Positions 1 to 8,198 of a DNA stretch of 21,655 nucleotides are shown here, piece by piece. Numbering within the stretch: position 1 is the stretch's first letter; every line of letters begins with the position of its first letter. Both the position numbers and the translations under genes were made by a program. The notes under the pieces were generated by a model that made no database searches, had not been told where the DNA came from, and saw only the letters and a program-made list of their open reading frames with translations. Origin of the DNA: RGIG4140 sp045532865 (GTDB lineage Bacteria; Pseudomonadota; Alphaproteobacteria; CAAHEQ01; UBA3637); contig JAZSGT010000058.1 in assembly GCA_045532865.1 (NCBI GenBank), positions 1-21,655 on the forward strand, in the 5' to 3' direction.

Positions 1-843
1 TTGTCGCAGTTGTCGTCAACGGTGTTGGAGTAGCCGTTGGACTTTCAATCAACGGCGTTGCAGTTGTTGTCAATGCTGTTGGAGTAACCGTTGGACTTTC
101 AATCAACGGCGTTGCTGTTACTGTTGAACTTTCATATGTCGTAGCAGTTGTTGTCAACAGCGTTGGAGTAACCGTTGGACTATCAAATGTCGTAGCAGTT
201 GTTGTCAACGGTGTTGCTGTTACTGTTGGACTATCAAATGTTGTCGCAGTTGTCGTCAACGGTGTTGGAGTAGCCGTTGGACTTTCAATCAACGGCGTTG
301 CAGTTGTTGTCAATGCTGTTGGAGTAACCGTTGGACTTTCAATCAACGGCGTTGCTGTTGTTGTCAACGGTGTTGGAGTAACCGTTGGACTTTCAAATGT
401 TGTCGCAGTTGTCAACGGCGTTGGTGTTACTGTTGAACTTTCAAATGTTGTAGCAGTCGTCAATGGCGTTGGTGTTACTGTTGAACTTTCAAATGTTGTA
501 GCAGTCGTCAATGGCGTTGGTGTTACCGTTGGGCTTTCAAATGTTGTAGCAGTCGTCAATGGCGTTGGTGTTACCGTTGGACTTTCATATGTTGTCGCAG
601 TTGTCAATGGCGTTGGTGTTACCGTTGGGCTTTCAAATGTTGTCGTAGCAGTTGTCAACGGCGTTGGTGTTACCGTTGGACTTTCATATGTTGTCGCAGT
701 TGTCAACGGTGTTGGAGTAACTGTTGAGCTTTCGAATGTCGTCGCAGTTGTCAATGGTGTTGGTGTTACCGTTGGACTTTCATATGTTGTAGCAGTTGTC
801 AACGGCGTTGCTGTTACTGTTGGACTATCAAATGTTGTTAGGG
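1..843 (-). repeat. Seventeen short coding repeats, 48-57 bp period
   Basis: The core [ED]S[PS]TVTxTPL is repeated 17 times. Between 421 and 613 the period is exactly 48 bp (16 codons); elsewhere one to three extra codons appear. Variation is at Y/F/I before ESP, P/S after S, and P/A before the last Leu, so copies are similar but not identical. No unique spacer sequences separate them. Confidence 0.9.
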
Positions 844-1327
844 TTGACACATTTTTAGGTGTTGTGGTCAAACCTGCTATCATTGTTGAGGTTGAGCCAG
901 TTGCTGTTGTTGTTTCATTTAAACCACTAACGGTTGACGTTCCAAGCTGAACGGTTGTTGACGCATTTTTAAGTGTTGTGGTTAAACCTGTTGTCGTTGT
1001 TGAGGTTGAGCCAGTTGTTGTTGATTCATTTAAACCACTAACGGTTGACGTTCCATGCTGAACGGTTGTTGACGCATTTTTAGGTGTTGTGGTTAAACTT
1101 GTTGTCGTTGTTGAGGTTGAGCCAGTTGTTGTTGTTTGATTAAGCACTGTTCCTGTCGCCAAACCCGACACATTTGTTGATACTGACGCTTCCCCATACG
1201 TTTCCGCATACGTCACAACATAACAATCATACTGTTCATCACAAACAACTCTTCTTGAACCTGCAAACGCGATCGCCCCTTGCAAAGAACATATAGCTAC
1301 TCCCAGCAGCAACAATGATTTATACAT
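1..1327 (-). CDS. Secreted Thr/Ser/Pro-rich tandem-repeat protein (partial, 3' end outside window)
   Basis: I do not recognise the family. The minus-strand frame starts at ATG 1327 and stays open to the left edge (442 codons, no stop), so the C-terminus is missing. Residues 1-22 form a signal peptide (hydrophobic run LLLLGVAIC, AFA|G cleavage site). Residues 23-63 are a short non-repeat head with two cysteines (C29, C35) that could form a disulfide. Residues 64-161 hold three copies of a 37-38 aa unit rich in Thr/Ser with a STVSGLNE end. From residue 162 onward there are 17 copies of a roughly 16-19 aa unit with core ESPTVTPTPLTT. A GGAGG ribosome site lies at 1332-1336 and a near-consensus promoter at 1390-1419. 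Such composition resembles stalk or mucin-like regions of bacterial surface proteins and adhesins; that role is inference. The conserved frame across all repeats supports real coding. Confidence 0.85.
   Translation of the reverse strand, partial: MYKSLLLLGVAICSLQGAIAFAGSRRVVCDEQYDCYVVTYAETYGEASVSTNVSGLATGTVLNQTTTTGSTSTTTTSLTTTPKNASTTVQHGTSTVSGLNESTTTGSTSTTTTGLTTTLKNASTTVQLGTSTVSGLNETTTATGSTSTMIAGLTTTPKNVSTLTTFDSPTVTATPLTTATTYESPTVTPTPLTTATTFESSTVTPTPLTTATTYESPTVTPTPLTTATTTFESPTVTPTPLTTATTYESPTVTPTPLTTATTFESPTVTPTPLTTATTFESSTVTPTPLTTATTFESSTVTPTPLTTATTFESPTVTPTPLTTTATPLIESPTVTPTALTTTATPLIESPTATPTPLTTTATTFDSPTVTATPLTTTATTFDSPTVTPTLLTTTATTYESSTVTATPLIESPTVTPTALTTTATPLIESPTATPTPLTTTAT
844..1137 (-). 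repeat. Three coding repeats of 111-114 bp
   Basis: The shared segment ttgaggttgagccag occurs at about 886, 1000 and 1111, giving spacings of 114 and 111 bp. In protein terms each unit reads Thr/Ser-rich GSTSTTTT, then LTTTxKNxSTTVQ, then GTSTVSGLNE. Spacing differences are whole codons, so the frame is kept. Confidence 0.85.
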
Positions 1328-1389
1328 GAAACCTCCAACCTATTTTTGCGACAACACACCTTAAACTTTCGTATAAGGCCCTTACTTTA

Positions 1390-1419
1390 ATTTTAACACC
1401 CTTTTTTGATTCTTGTCAA
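1390..1419 (-). promoter_or_regulatory. Sigma70-type promoter for the repeat-protein gene
   Basis: Read on the minus strand: -35 TTGACA (1419-1414), 18-bp spacer, -10 TAAAAT (1395-1390). It lies between the uvrD stop and the repeat-protein start, leaving a leader of about 55 bases. No hairpin terminator is visible after uvrD, so some readthrough from uvrD is also possible. Confidence 0.6.
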
Positions 1420-1455
1420 CCAATAATCTTTCATTTTTGATTAATTAATTAATTT

Positions 1456-3783
1456 TTAAGAAAAAAGCTCTTCTAAAAAGGCAGATTTTACCTTTTTAAT
1501 ACCCACCCTATCAAAACTAACAGCCAAAGCATCACCCATATCTTTTACAACAGTTCCATCACCAAATAATTCATGATGAACACGTTTTCCAATTCGTTTT
1601 GTTTTTTGAGGTTTTGAAAATGAAGTTACATCCATTGAATAAAATTCATCATCTTGTTTATTCAACCCCTCCCTATTCCAACGACTTTTATTTCCAAAAT
1701 AAAAACTTTCTTTTTCTTCCTTTTGATATGAAAAATCATCATCTTTATGAAAAGAAAACGATTTTGACCAAGCTGGCTCTATCATGTCCATTGAATACGC
1801 TTTATTAATGGATGATGGAAATTGAACGTGGTCTTCTGGCAACTCTTCAATAAAACGTGAAGGCAATGCATTTTGTGTTTGGCCATACATACGACGATTA
1901 TCCGCGTGAGAAATAAAAGCTTTTTCTCTTGCACGCGTCAACCCAACATATGCCAAACGACGTTCTTCCTCTAAACCATTTTCACCAGATTCATCTAATG
2001 CTTTTTGATGAGGAAATAATCCCTCTTCCCAACCAGGCAGATACACATGTTTAAATTCCAATCCTTTAGAAGCATGCAACGTCATCACAACAAGCTGATC
2101 TTGTGCAACTTGCTCATCCACATCCGTCACAAGGGTTGCATATTCAATAAATTCTTCAATACTCTTGAAATCATCCAAAACTGTGTAAAGCTCCATCAAG
2201 TTTTCAACACGACCAGCAGCCTCAACAGATTTATCTTGCTTCCACATCTGAATATACCCAGATTCATTTAATATAAACCGCGCAACTTCAGCAGGAAAAG
2301 CTGACATTGCTTTTTCTTTTGCCTGTTTAAGCAATAAAATAAAACCATCTAACGTTTTACGAAGCAACGGTTTCAACGGCGCCCAAGCTACCGCATCATA
2401 CATACTAATCTTTTTTTCTCTCGCTGTTTTTGTAATCACATCTAATGCTTGAGGACCCACACCTCGTCTTGGTTTATTTACAATTCTTAAAAAAGCCAAA
2501 TCATCATTTGGATTCAAAACCAACCTTAAATATGCCACAGCATCTTTAATTTCTTCTCGTTCATAAAACTTAAACCCACCAATAATCTTATACGGAACAC
2601 CAGAACGCATTAAAACTTCTTCAAATTGACGCGTTTGAAAGGTTGCACGAACTAAAATCGCCATATCACTCAAACTCATTCCACGTTTGTTTTCTTGCAT
2701 AATTTGTGCAACAATTTTTTCAGCCTCTTGCGAACCGGAAAAATAACGTGAGACTTTTACCTTATCTCCATTTGATTTCAATTCATCAGCCGTTTTGAGC
2801 GTTTTACCTAATCTACCTTGATTGAAAGATATCAAATGAGAAGCTGCACCCAAAATATGAGCCGTTGACCGATAGTTTCGCTCCAATCTAATAATGAGAG
2901 CTTCTGGAAACACTTTTTGAAATGAAAGAATATTTTCAACCTCAGCTCCACGCCAAGAATAAATTGATTGATCATCATCACCCACACAACAGATATTTCC
3001 ATATCCCTTCGCCAATAATCTTAATAATAAATATTGCGCAATGTTCGTATCTTGATACTCATCAACCAATATATAATGAAACTGCTTCTGATATTGTGCT
3101 AAAACATCCGGATGAGATTGAAACAAAGCTAAAGGCATGAGCAGCAAATCACCAAAGTCAACAGCATTTAATGCACGCAACCGTTCCTGATATCTTTCAT
3201 AAAACCACAAGGCCCGACCTTCACAAAAACCTGTATTTTGCGCCGAAGTTACCTGATGAGGCAACAATCCTTTATCTTTCCAACGTTGAATAACATCCAG
3301 CAAACCAGCTGGAGTATACTTTTTAATATCAACACCAGCCTCTTGCATCATTTGTTTTAATAAACGTTCTTGATCATCTGAATCTAACACAACAAAATTA
3401 GATTCCAAACCCAACAACGATCCATGCTTTCTTAAAATTCTAATACCAATTGAGTGAAAGGTTCCAAGCCAAACCGAAAAAGCATCGCCTCCAATCATTT
3501 TTTCAAGACGATCCTTCATCTCTCTTGACGCTTTATTTGTAAATGTAACTGCCAAAATTTGCCATGGAAGTGCTTTTTTTTGCTGAAGAATATAAGCAAT
3601 TCTTGTCGTTAACACCTTTGTCTTTCCCGTGCCAGCACCAGAAAGAACCAACACCGGCCCCTCAGTTGTTTCAACAGCTTGTCGTTGTTCTTTATTCAAT
3701 TCATCCAAAAAAGCAGGTTTCCCAATCACCTGTGATATTGATTGAAATTCACTTTCAGGTTCTTCTATTTCAAATAAATCCAT
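1456..3783 (-). CDS. uvrD: ATP-dependent DNA helicase UvrD/PcrA (superfamily 1)
   Basis: This is a 3'-5' helicase of the UvrD/PcrA/Rep family, known to act in nucleotide excision repair, mismatch repair and removal of RecA or stalled polymerases. Visible motifs in order: Q-motif glutamine (Q33), Walker A SGAGTGKT (48-55), motif Ic TFHSIG (108-113), Walker B DEYQDTN (241-247), motif III QSIYSWRGA (272-280), motif IV NYRST, motif V MTLHASKGLEF and motif VI RRLAYVGLTRARE. The C-terminal tail (GKRVHHELFGDGTVV) is the Tudor-like module typical of PcrA/UvrD, which binds RNA polymerase in characterised members. Length (775 aa) is normal. The start at 3783 follows a strong promoter with only a weak AGAG ribosome site. 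UvrD versus PcrA naming is a matter of convention; Rep is less likely because of the C-terminal module. Confidence 0.95.
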   Translation of the reverse strand: MDLFEIEEPESEFQSISQVIGKPAFLDELNKEQRQAVETTEGPVLVLSGAGTGKTKVLTTRIAYILQQKKALPWQILAVTFTNKASREMKDRLEKMIGGDAFSVWLGTFHSIGIRILRKHGSLLGLESNFVVLDSDDQERLLKQMMQEAGVDIKKYTPAGLLDVIQRWKDKGLLPHQVTSAQNTGFCEGRALWFYERYQERLRALNAVDFGDLLLMPLALFQSHPDVLAQYQKQFHYILVDEYQDTNIAQYLLLRLLAKGYGNICCVGDDDQSIYSWRGAEVENILSFQKVFPEALIIRLERNYRSTAHILGAASHLISFNQGRLGKTLKTADELKSNGDKVKVSRYFSGSQEAEKIVAQIMQENKRGMSLSDMAILVRATFQTRQFEEVLMRSGVPYKIIGGFKFYEREEIKDAVAYLRLVLNPNDDLAFLRIVNKPRRGVGPQALDVITKTAREKKISMYDAVAWAPLKPLLRKTLDGFILLLKQAKEKAMSAFPAEVARFILNESGYIQMWKQDKSVEAAGRVENLMELYTVLDDFKSIEEFIEYATLVTDVDEQVAQDQLVVMTLHASKGLEFKHVYLPGWEEGLFPHQKALDESGENGLEEERRLAYVGLTRAREKAFISHADNRRMYGQTQNALPSRFIEELPEDHVQFPSSINKAYSMDMIEPAWSKSFSFHKDDDFSYQKEEKESFYFGNKSRWNREGLNKQDDEFYSMDVTSFSKPQKTKRIGKRVHHELFGDGTVVKDMGDALAVSFDRVGIKKVKSAFLEELFS

Positions 3784-3822
3784 TTTTTTTCACTCTAAAA
3801 TATACCGTTTTTGTTCTCACAC

Positions 3823-3850
3823 ATAATATCTTTTTTAAACAAATTGTCAA
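3823..3850 (-). promoter_or_regulatory. Sigma70-type promoter for uvrD
   Basis: On the minus strand: TTGACA (3850-3845), 16-bp spacer, TATTAT (3828-3823), about 40 bases ahead of the uvrD start codon and just after the ptsN terminator. Confidence 0.65.
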
Positions 3851-3865
3851 GAAAATTTAAAACAT

Positions 3866-3898
3866 AAAAAAAGGGCTTTCTTTCGAAAACCCTTTTTT
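3866..3898 (-). terminator. Rho-independent terminator after hpf-ptsN
   Basis: An A7 tract, GGG (3873-3875) and TTTC pair with GAAA (3885-3888), CCC (3890-3892) and T6, with a TTTC loop (3881-3884) and one C/A mismatch. The minus-strand transcript ends with a run of U after CCC. It sits 13 bases beyond the ptsN stop codon, so it ends the hpf-ptsN transcript. The flanking A and T tracts could also let it work in the opposite direction. Confidence 0.8.
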
Positions 3899-3911
3899 AT
3901 CATTTTTTTTA

Positions 3912-4370
3912 CTAGTTATCCAGCTTATCATATTCACAAATAACTTGATAAACCTCATCATTTGTTTTTGCTTTACGTAACTGAGCTGTTACATTTTCAT
4001 CTCTCAACAAACGGGACAAGCCTGCTAAAGCTTTTAAATGGTCAGCCCCAGATTCTTCTGGAACCAATAATAAAAAGACCAAATCAACAAGCTTACCATC
4101 AACTGCCTCAAAATCAACTGGGTTTGTTCTGACAAACGCACAGAATATTTTATCAATCCCAATCAACCTTGTATGTGGAAGAGCAACACCAGAACCAACA
4201 CCCGTCGTTCCTAAACGCTCACGCTCAATCAAAGCATCTAAGATAACACGGCTGTCAATACCCGTTCCTTTTCCAGCAAGCACAGCTAGATTTTCTAATA
4301 AATTTTTCTTACTATCTGAAGAAAGATTACAAACAACACTCTCTTTAGACAGAATATCTACAATTTTCAT
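3912..4370 (-). CDS. ptsN: PTS IIA-like nitrogen regulatory protein PtsN (EIIA-Ntr)
   Basis: EIIA domain of the nitrogen phosphotransferase branch, which takes phosphate from NPr and regulates potassium transport, nitrogen and stress functions rather than moving sugar. The protein has 152 residues, the family's usual length, starting MKIVDILSKESV. The phosphorylated histidine is H66 within GVALPHTR, preceded by the typical RERLGTTGVGSG loop. The C-terminal part (FLLLVPEESGADHLKALAGLSR) is the expected helix-strand end of the fold. It lies seven bases downstream of hpf; an AGG ribosome site overlaps the hpf stop region, so translation is probably coupled. The hpf-ptsN pairing is common in proteobacteria, often near rpoN. 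A terminator follows directly. Confidence 0.95.
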   Translation of the reverse strand: MKIVDILSKESVVCNLSSDSKKNLLENLAVLAGKGTGIDSRVILDALIERERLGTTGVGSGVALPHTRLIGIDKIFCAFVRTNPVDFEAVDGKLVDLVFLLLVPEESGADHLKALAGLSRLLRDENVTAQLRKAKTNDEVYQVICEYDKLDN

Positions 4371-4377
4371 TTTATAC

Positions 4378-4923
4378 CTATTTTTGTTTTGGGTCTACCC
4401 AACCAATATTACCATCAACACGGCGATAAACCATATTCAAACCACCATGAGCTGTATTCTTAAACATCAAAGCTGGTAAATTTTCTAAATCCATACGCAT
4501 CACAGCTTCGCTAACTGTACAAACTGGAATTTGAGTTTGCATTTCAGCAATAATAACTGGCGCATCAACAGATTCTTCTGTTTCATTAACAGCTTCGATA
4601 ACAGACATGTCTGCCATTTCAACAATATTCTTATGCTCTGTTAATTTGTTTTTATATTTACGCAATTGACGTGACAATCTTGAAATTGCACCATCTAATG
4701 AAGCATAAGCATCTGCTGAAGAAGCAGATGAGCGAATAACAGCACCTGTTTTTGGATGCACTGTTAATTCGGTTTTAATTTCACTTCCTTCTCTTGTTAC
4801 ACGCACATCAGCGCTAACAGCTTCGTCAAAATATTTTGAAACAGATGAGTCTAAGGCGCCTTCTGCATAAATACGGAAATTGTCGCCCAAATTGATTTGT
4901 TGTCCGGAAATTAATATTTGCAT
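4378..4923 (-). CDS. hpf: Ribosome hibernation promoting factor, long form
   Basis: Long HPF/RaiA-family protein that binds the 30S decoding region and, through its C-terminal domain, drives formation of inactive 100S ribosome dimers. Residues 1-95 form the S30AE domain (start MQILISGQQI; basic helix RLSRQLRKYKNK at 82-93). A linker at about 100-135 is acidic. Residues 136-178 form the dimerisation domain, with the signature EAVMRMDLENLPALMFKN and YRRVDGNIGWVDP. The length (181 aa) and this second domain distinguish it from the short HPF/YfiA type. An AGGAAAG ribosome site precedes the start. A TATAAT -10 element sits at 4956-4951, but no good -35 match is present, so the promoter type is uncertain. 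Confidence 0.93.
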   Translation of the reverse strand: MQILISGQQINLGDNFRIYAEGALDSSVSKYFDEAVSADVRVTREGSEIKTELTVHPKTGAVIRSSASSADAYASLDGAISRLSRQLRKYKNKLTEHKNIVEMADMSVIEAVNETEESVDAPVIIAEMQTQIPVCTVSEAVMRMDLENLPALMFKNTAHGGLNMVYRRVDGNIGWVDPKQK

Positions 4924-4950
4924 TGTGTTTTCTTTCCTGTTAATGTAAAA

Positions 4951-4956
4951 ATTATA
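4951..4956 (-). promoter_or_regulatory. Candidate -10 element of the hpf-ptsN promoter
   Basis: TATAAT on the minus strand, 27 bases upstream of the hpf start. The region 17-18 bases further upstream (GAGTAA) does not match the -35 consensus, so this is either an activator-dependent sigma70 promoter or a chance match in AT-rich DNA. The 70-base gap also has to serve hemW on the other strand. Confidence 0.35.
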
Positions 4957-5008
4957 AAACTTCAGGATTTCACCTTACTCCGTTTTTAATAAAATGTCAA
5001 GAGTTCTA

Positions 5009-6103
5009 ATGATACCCAGCAAAAAACAACCTTTAGGCCTATACATCCACTGGCCATATTGTTTAAACAAATGTCCTTACTGTGATTTTGCAAGCACAGC
5101 TACCCCCTTAATCAATGAGCATATTATTTTTCAAGGATATCAAAGAGATATATCTATTTTTAAAGAAAAATTTAACATCTCTCCCAAAATTTCATCCATT
5201 TTTTTTGGAGGAGGAACACCTTCTTTAATGAGTGAAAAAATGTTTGATTCAATTATGAATCTACTTTCAAAAAACTTTCAAATAGATAAAACAACCGAAA
5301 TTTCATTAGAAGCAAATCCTGATGCCATTCATTTACAAAAAATGAACTCTTTCAAATCTTCTGGTTTAAACAGAATATCAATCGGGATTCAATCTCTAAA
5401 CGAAAAAGACTTAAAATTTTTAGGAAGACTCCATTCAGTTAAAACAGCTCTTCAACGAATTGAAGAGGCCAAATCTGTTTTTAAAAGAATTAATATTGAT
5501 CTTATTTACGCAAGACCTCACCAAAAATTAATAGACTGGGAAAAAGAATTATCTCAAGCTCTTAAATTGGGATTAAAACACTATTCGCTCTATCAATTAA
5601 CATTAGAAGAAGGAACTTTATTTTACAAAAAAAACATTCCTGAAATTTCACAAACTCAAGCAAATAAACTTTATAAATTAACTGATGAAATCATGCTATC
5701 ACATAATATTCCTGCTTATGAAATTTCAAATTATGCTAAAAAAGGACAAGAATGTCGTCATAATTTAATTTACTGGCGAGGTCAAAATTATTTAGGCATT
5801 GGTCCAGCAGCTCACGGCAGAATAGGATTAATCGCAACTGAAAATGACAAAACCGTTCAAAAATGGTTACAAACAGAACCTAAATTCATTCAATTGACAC
5901 CTGAAGAAAAAAAAGATGAACACCTTTTAATGGGTCTTCGACTCATTAAAGAAGGTTATCCGTTAAAAAATATAAAAGAAAGCGCCGTAAAACAAGCGCT
6001 TTCAAAAAAGTGGATTACATTACAAAACAATAAAATCTTTACAACATTTAAAGGCAGATTGATGCTTAATCAACTAATTTTATTACTATCTCACCAATCT
6101 TAA
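5009..6103 (+). CDS. hemW: Radical SAM haem chaperone HemW (HemN-like)
   Basis: Radical SAM protein that binds haem and delivers it to membrane respiratory enzymes; formerly annotated as oxygen-independent coproporphyrinogen oxidase. The 4Fe-4S motif is CX3CX2C in YCLNKCPYCDF near the N-terminus. The residue after the last Cys is Asp-Phe, not the CX2CXC pattern of true HemN, which points to HemW. GGGTPSLM (SAM-binding region), LEANPD, GLNRISIGIQS and the C-terminal HemN_C region (GIGPAAHG) follow. I prefer ATG 5009 over ATG 4994 because AAGAG (4999-5003) lies five bases upstream, while nothing purine-rich precedes 4994; this gives 364 aa. The stop codon is interlocked with that of the convergent lipoprotein gene (TTAA, 6100-6103). 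hemW often follows rdgB, but not here. Confidence 0.93.
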   Translation: MIPSKKQPLGLYIHWPYCLNKCPYCDFASTATPLINEHIIFQGYQRDISIFKEKFNISPKISSIFFGGGTPSLMSEKMFDSIMNLLSKNFQIDKTTEISLEANPDAIHLQKMNSFKSSGLNRISIGIQSLNEKDLKFLGRLHSVKTALQRIEEAKSVFKRINIDLIYARPHQKLIDWEKELSQALKLGLKHYSLYQLTLEEGTLFYKKNIPEISQTQANKLYKLTDEIMLSHNIPAYEISNYAKKGQECRHNLIYWRGQNYLGIGPAAHGRIGLIATENDKTVQKWLQTEPKFIQLTPEEKKDEHLLMGLRLIKEGYPLKNIKESAVKQALSKKWITLQNNKIFTTFKGRLMLNQLILLLSHQS

Positions 6104-7272
6104 TCAAATTGCGTTTTAGCCGGATCAACTTTTATAATATAGTTTTTTCCTCTAATTTGAAACATTTCAAGAAGTCTATCATTCGAACCAGTTTCATTAA
6201 ACCGAAACCGACCATTAATTCCAAAATATCCTTCTGAAGCTTCTAAAGATTTTTTATCTAAAAAACCTTTTTTAGATAAATAACTCACCAAAGAAATAGC
6301 ATCATAACCCAAAGCCGAAACCATTACAGGTTTAGAGCCAAAAGCTTCTTTATAATTTTTTTGAAACAAACGCAATTTTTCTTGTGGTAAATCAGCAAAA
6401 TACGTTCCAACCAAATCACGATTATGTTGAGCTCTTAAAGTTGCCAATCCATAGAACGCAACTAAATTGGGTGTTACATCATAATATCCTAACAAAGAAA
6501 TAAGCTGTTGTAAACGAACTCCTTGTTCAAAAACAAACAAAGCATCAAAATCTATTCTTTCAGCAGTTGGATTCGTTGCAAGAGCTTTTTCTTCTTCTGT
6601 TAAATCATCTTTTTTTAAATCAATTAATGGTGGCGCAATTTTTGCAACAGCATTTGTTAAATCTGGATTTTTAACATCATACATAGAAATATGTGATAAC
6701 TGTATTGCAGGACATGTTTCAATTGCTTTATTAAATGCATTCAAAACAATTTCACCTGTTTTATCTTTTGGGCCAAGTAATGCAAATCGTTGTTGTCCTT
6801 TTTGACAGGCATAATTAACAATTCGATAAACCTGTTGATCAATTAATAAAGCCATTGTGTAAACATCATCATCAAGAACACTTGTATCTGATGTAAAAGA
6901 AATCACAGGCACAGAAGGGTTTAAAGCTGAAATTTTTGAAACCTCTGCAGAAAAAATAGGACCAAGGACAACATCAGACTCATCATTTTTAGCTTGATTA
7001 TAGCTTTCAACAGCCCCTTCTGGTGTTCCTTTTGTATCATAAAAAGAAATCTCTGTTGCTTCATCTGTTGAACGTTCCAATTGAGCCATTAAAATTGCAT
7101 TACGAAAAGCATCTCCCAAAGAAGCTGAATCTCCAGACAACGGCAATAAAACTGCTGTTTTTGTTTTTTTTATTTCAGGTTTTAAAAAATCACTTGGTTC
7201 AAATTTTGATTTTTCAACTCCACAACCAACCAAACACAAACAACCAATAGCAACGAGAATTTTTTTAAACAT
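6100..7272 (-). CDS. LpoA/LppC-like lipoprotein, periplasmic leucine-binding-protein fold (penicillin-binding protein activator)
   Basis: The start at 7272 gives a 390-aa lipoprotein: MFKKILVAIG, then lipobox LVGC with Cys17, and an AAAGGA ribosome site eight bases upstream. The mature part begins with low-complexity KSKFEPSDFLKPEIKKTK and continues as a type-I periplasmic binding fold: TAVLLPLSGDSASLGDAFRN, then DTKGTPEGA, VVLGPIFSAEVSKI and PVISFTSDTSV. This matches the C-terminal domain of E. coli LpoA, which stimulates PBP1A, but the N-terminal TPR domain of LpoA is absent. Single-domain versions are the usual form in alphaproteobacteria, annotated as penicillin-binding protein activator. 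The position divergent from rsmI and beside yraN and dolP mirrors the E. coli yraL-yraM-yraN-yraP region, which supports the call. An alternative is an orphan amino-acid-binding lipoprotein. Confidence 0.8.
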   Translation of the reverse strand: MFKKILVAIGCLCLVGCGVEKSKFEPSDFLKPEIKKTKTAVLLPLSGDSASLGDAFRNAILMAQLERSTDEATEISFYDTKGTPEGAVESYNQAKNDESDVVLGPIFSAEVSKISALNPSVPVISFTSDTSVLDDDVYTMALLIDQQVYRIVNYACQKGQQRFALLGPKDKTGEIVLNAFNKAIETCPAIQLSHISMYDVKNPDLTNAVAKIAPPLIDLKKDDLTEEEKALATNPTAERIDFDALFVFEQGVRLQQLISLLGYYDVTPNLVAFYGLATLRAQHNRDLVGTYFADLPQEKLRLFQKNYKEAFGSKPVMVSALGYDAISLVSYLSKKGFLDKKSLEASEGYFGINGRFRFNETGSNDRLLEMFQIRGKNYIIKVDPAKTQFD

Positions 7273-7304
7273 CAAATTATTCCTTTTCTTATTTATTTTT
7301 ATTT

Positions 7305-7333
7305 GATATACTGAATTTATCATATTTTTTCAA
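7305..7333 (-). promoter_or_regulatory. Candidate promoter for the LpoA-like gene
   Basis: On the minus strand: TTGAAA (7333-7328), 17-bp spacer, TATATC (7310-7305), about 33 bases ahead of the start at 7272. The 89-base divergent gap must also contain the rsmI promoter, which I cannot place convincingly. Confidence 0.4.
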
Positions 7334-7361
7334 GCATTATCTATAAATATTGGAGTTTTTT

Positions 7362-8198
7362 ATGCTTATACTCGTTTCAACACCCATCGGTAACTTATCA
7401 GATATTTCAAAACGCGCAATTGAAACTCTTAACAATGCAGATATCATTGCTTGTGAAGACACCAGAACAAGCGCCCAACTTTTCACTTTATTAGGCATTA
7501 AAGCAAAAAAACTCATACCCTATCACGAACATAATGCCGATACAGCTCGACCCAAAATATTAGAATTCTTAAAACAAGGCTTAAGCATCGCACTGGTAAG
7601 TGATGCTGGTACTCCCTTGATTTCAGATCCTGGATACAGATTGGTCCGTGATTGCAGGCAAAACAATATACCCGTTACAACTATTCCTGGAGCAAATGCC
7701 GTTTTATCAGCATTACAACTTTCAGGCTTACCATCTGATGCTTTTTTATTTGCCGGTTTTTTACCCAACAAAAAAAGTGCGAGACAAACTACTCTTCAAA
7801 CACATAAAAATGTTTCAGCTACCTTAATTTTTTATGAAACAGCAAATAGATTAATTGACTCATTAAATGACATTCTTGAAATATTAGGCAACAGAGAAAT
7901 GTCTGTCGTTCGAGAAATTACCAAAAAATTTGAAGAAACAAAAACAGGACTAGTAAGCGATTTACTCTCTTATTATTCAAAAGAAGGAAATCCAAAAGGA
8001 GAACTTGTTCTTGTTATTGCAAGAGCAACTAAAGACGAACAAGAATCAGAGGATATCGAAACTTTAATTAGAAAAACACTTAAAACATGTTCAGCCAGAG
8101 ATACAGCTGACCTTGTTGCAAAGGCAACAGGTATACATAAAAAGGAAATATACAAAAAAGTCTTGGATATTCAACATGCAGAAAAAAAAGAAGTTTAA
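7362..8198 (+). CDS. rsmI: 16S rRNA (cytidine-1402-2'-O)-methyltransferase RsmI
   Basis: SAM-dependent methyltransferase of the tetrapyrrole-methylase fold that 2'-O-methylates C1402 in the ribosomal decoding centre. The protein begins MLILVSTPIGNLSDIS, the family's hallmark N-terminus, followed by CEDTRTS, LVSDAGTPLISDPG, PGANAVLSALQLSGLP and FYETANRL. ATG 7362 is preferred because GGAG (7352-7355) lies six bases upstream; a TTG at 7350 would overlap this ribosome site. Length is 278 aa, normal for the family. The C-terminal segment (SARDTADLVAKATGIHKKEIYKK) is the usual helical end. The last 23 bases overlap yraN, so the two genes form one operon with dolP. Confidence 0.95.
   Translation: MLILVSTPIGNLSDISKRAIETLNNADIIACEDTRTSAQLFTLLGIKAKKLIPYHEHNADTARPKILEFLKQGLSIALVSDAGTPLISDPGYRLVRDCRQNNIPVTTIPGANAVLSALQLSGLPSDAFLFAGFLPNKKSARQTTLQTHKNVSATLIFYETANRLIDSLNDILEILGNREMSVVREITKKFEETKTGLVSDLLSYYSKEGNPKGELVLVIARATKDEQESEDIETLIRKTLKTCSARDTADLVAKATGIHKKEIYKKVLDIQHAEKKEV

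Noticed and set aside
1..843. Regular 48-57 bp repeats could suggest a CRISPR array or a satellite.
   Set aside because: The repeats are contiguous with no unique spacers, length changes are whole codons, and the minus-strand frame is open with a signal peptide and promoter, so this is a coding repeat.
1436..1455. AT palindrome (TTAATTAATTAATTAA-like) after uvrD as a terminator or binding site.
   Set aside because: It has no GC stem or proper U-tract and is expected by chance in such AT-rich DNA.
1599..3140. Several plus-strand frames of 69-74 codons inside uvrD.
   Set aside because: They are antisense to a well-conserved helicase, lack ribosome sites and show no recognisable protein features.
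7273..7323. Longer N-terminus for the LpoA-like lipoprotein (start at 7323).
   Set aside because: The extra 17 residues sit before a standard lipoprotein signal, and AAAGGA lies ahead of ATG 7272.
8113..8175. Longer N-terminus for yraN.
   Set aside because: It lies entirely inside rsmI and adds residues not present in UPF0102 proteins.
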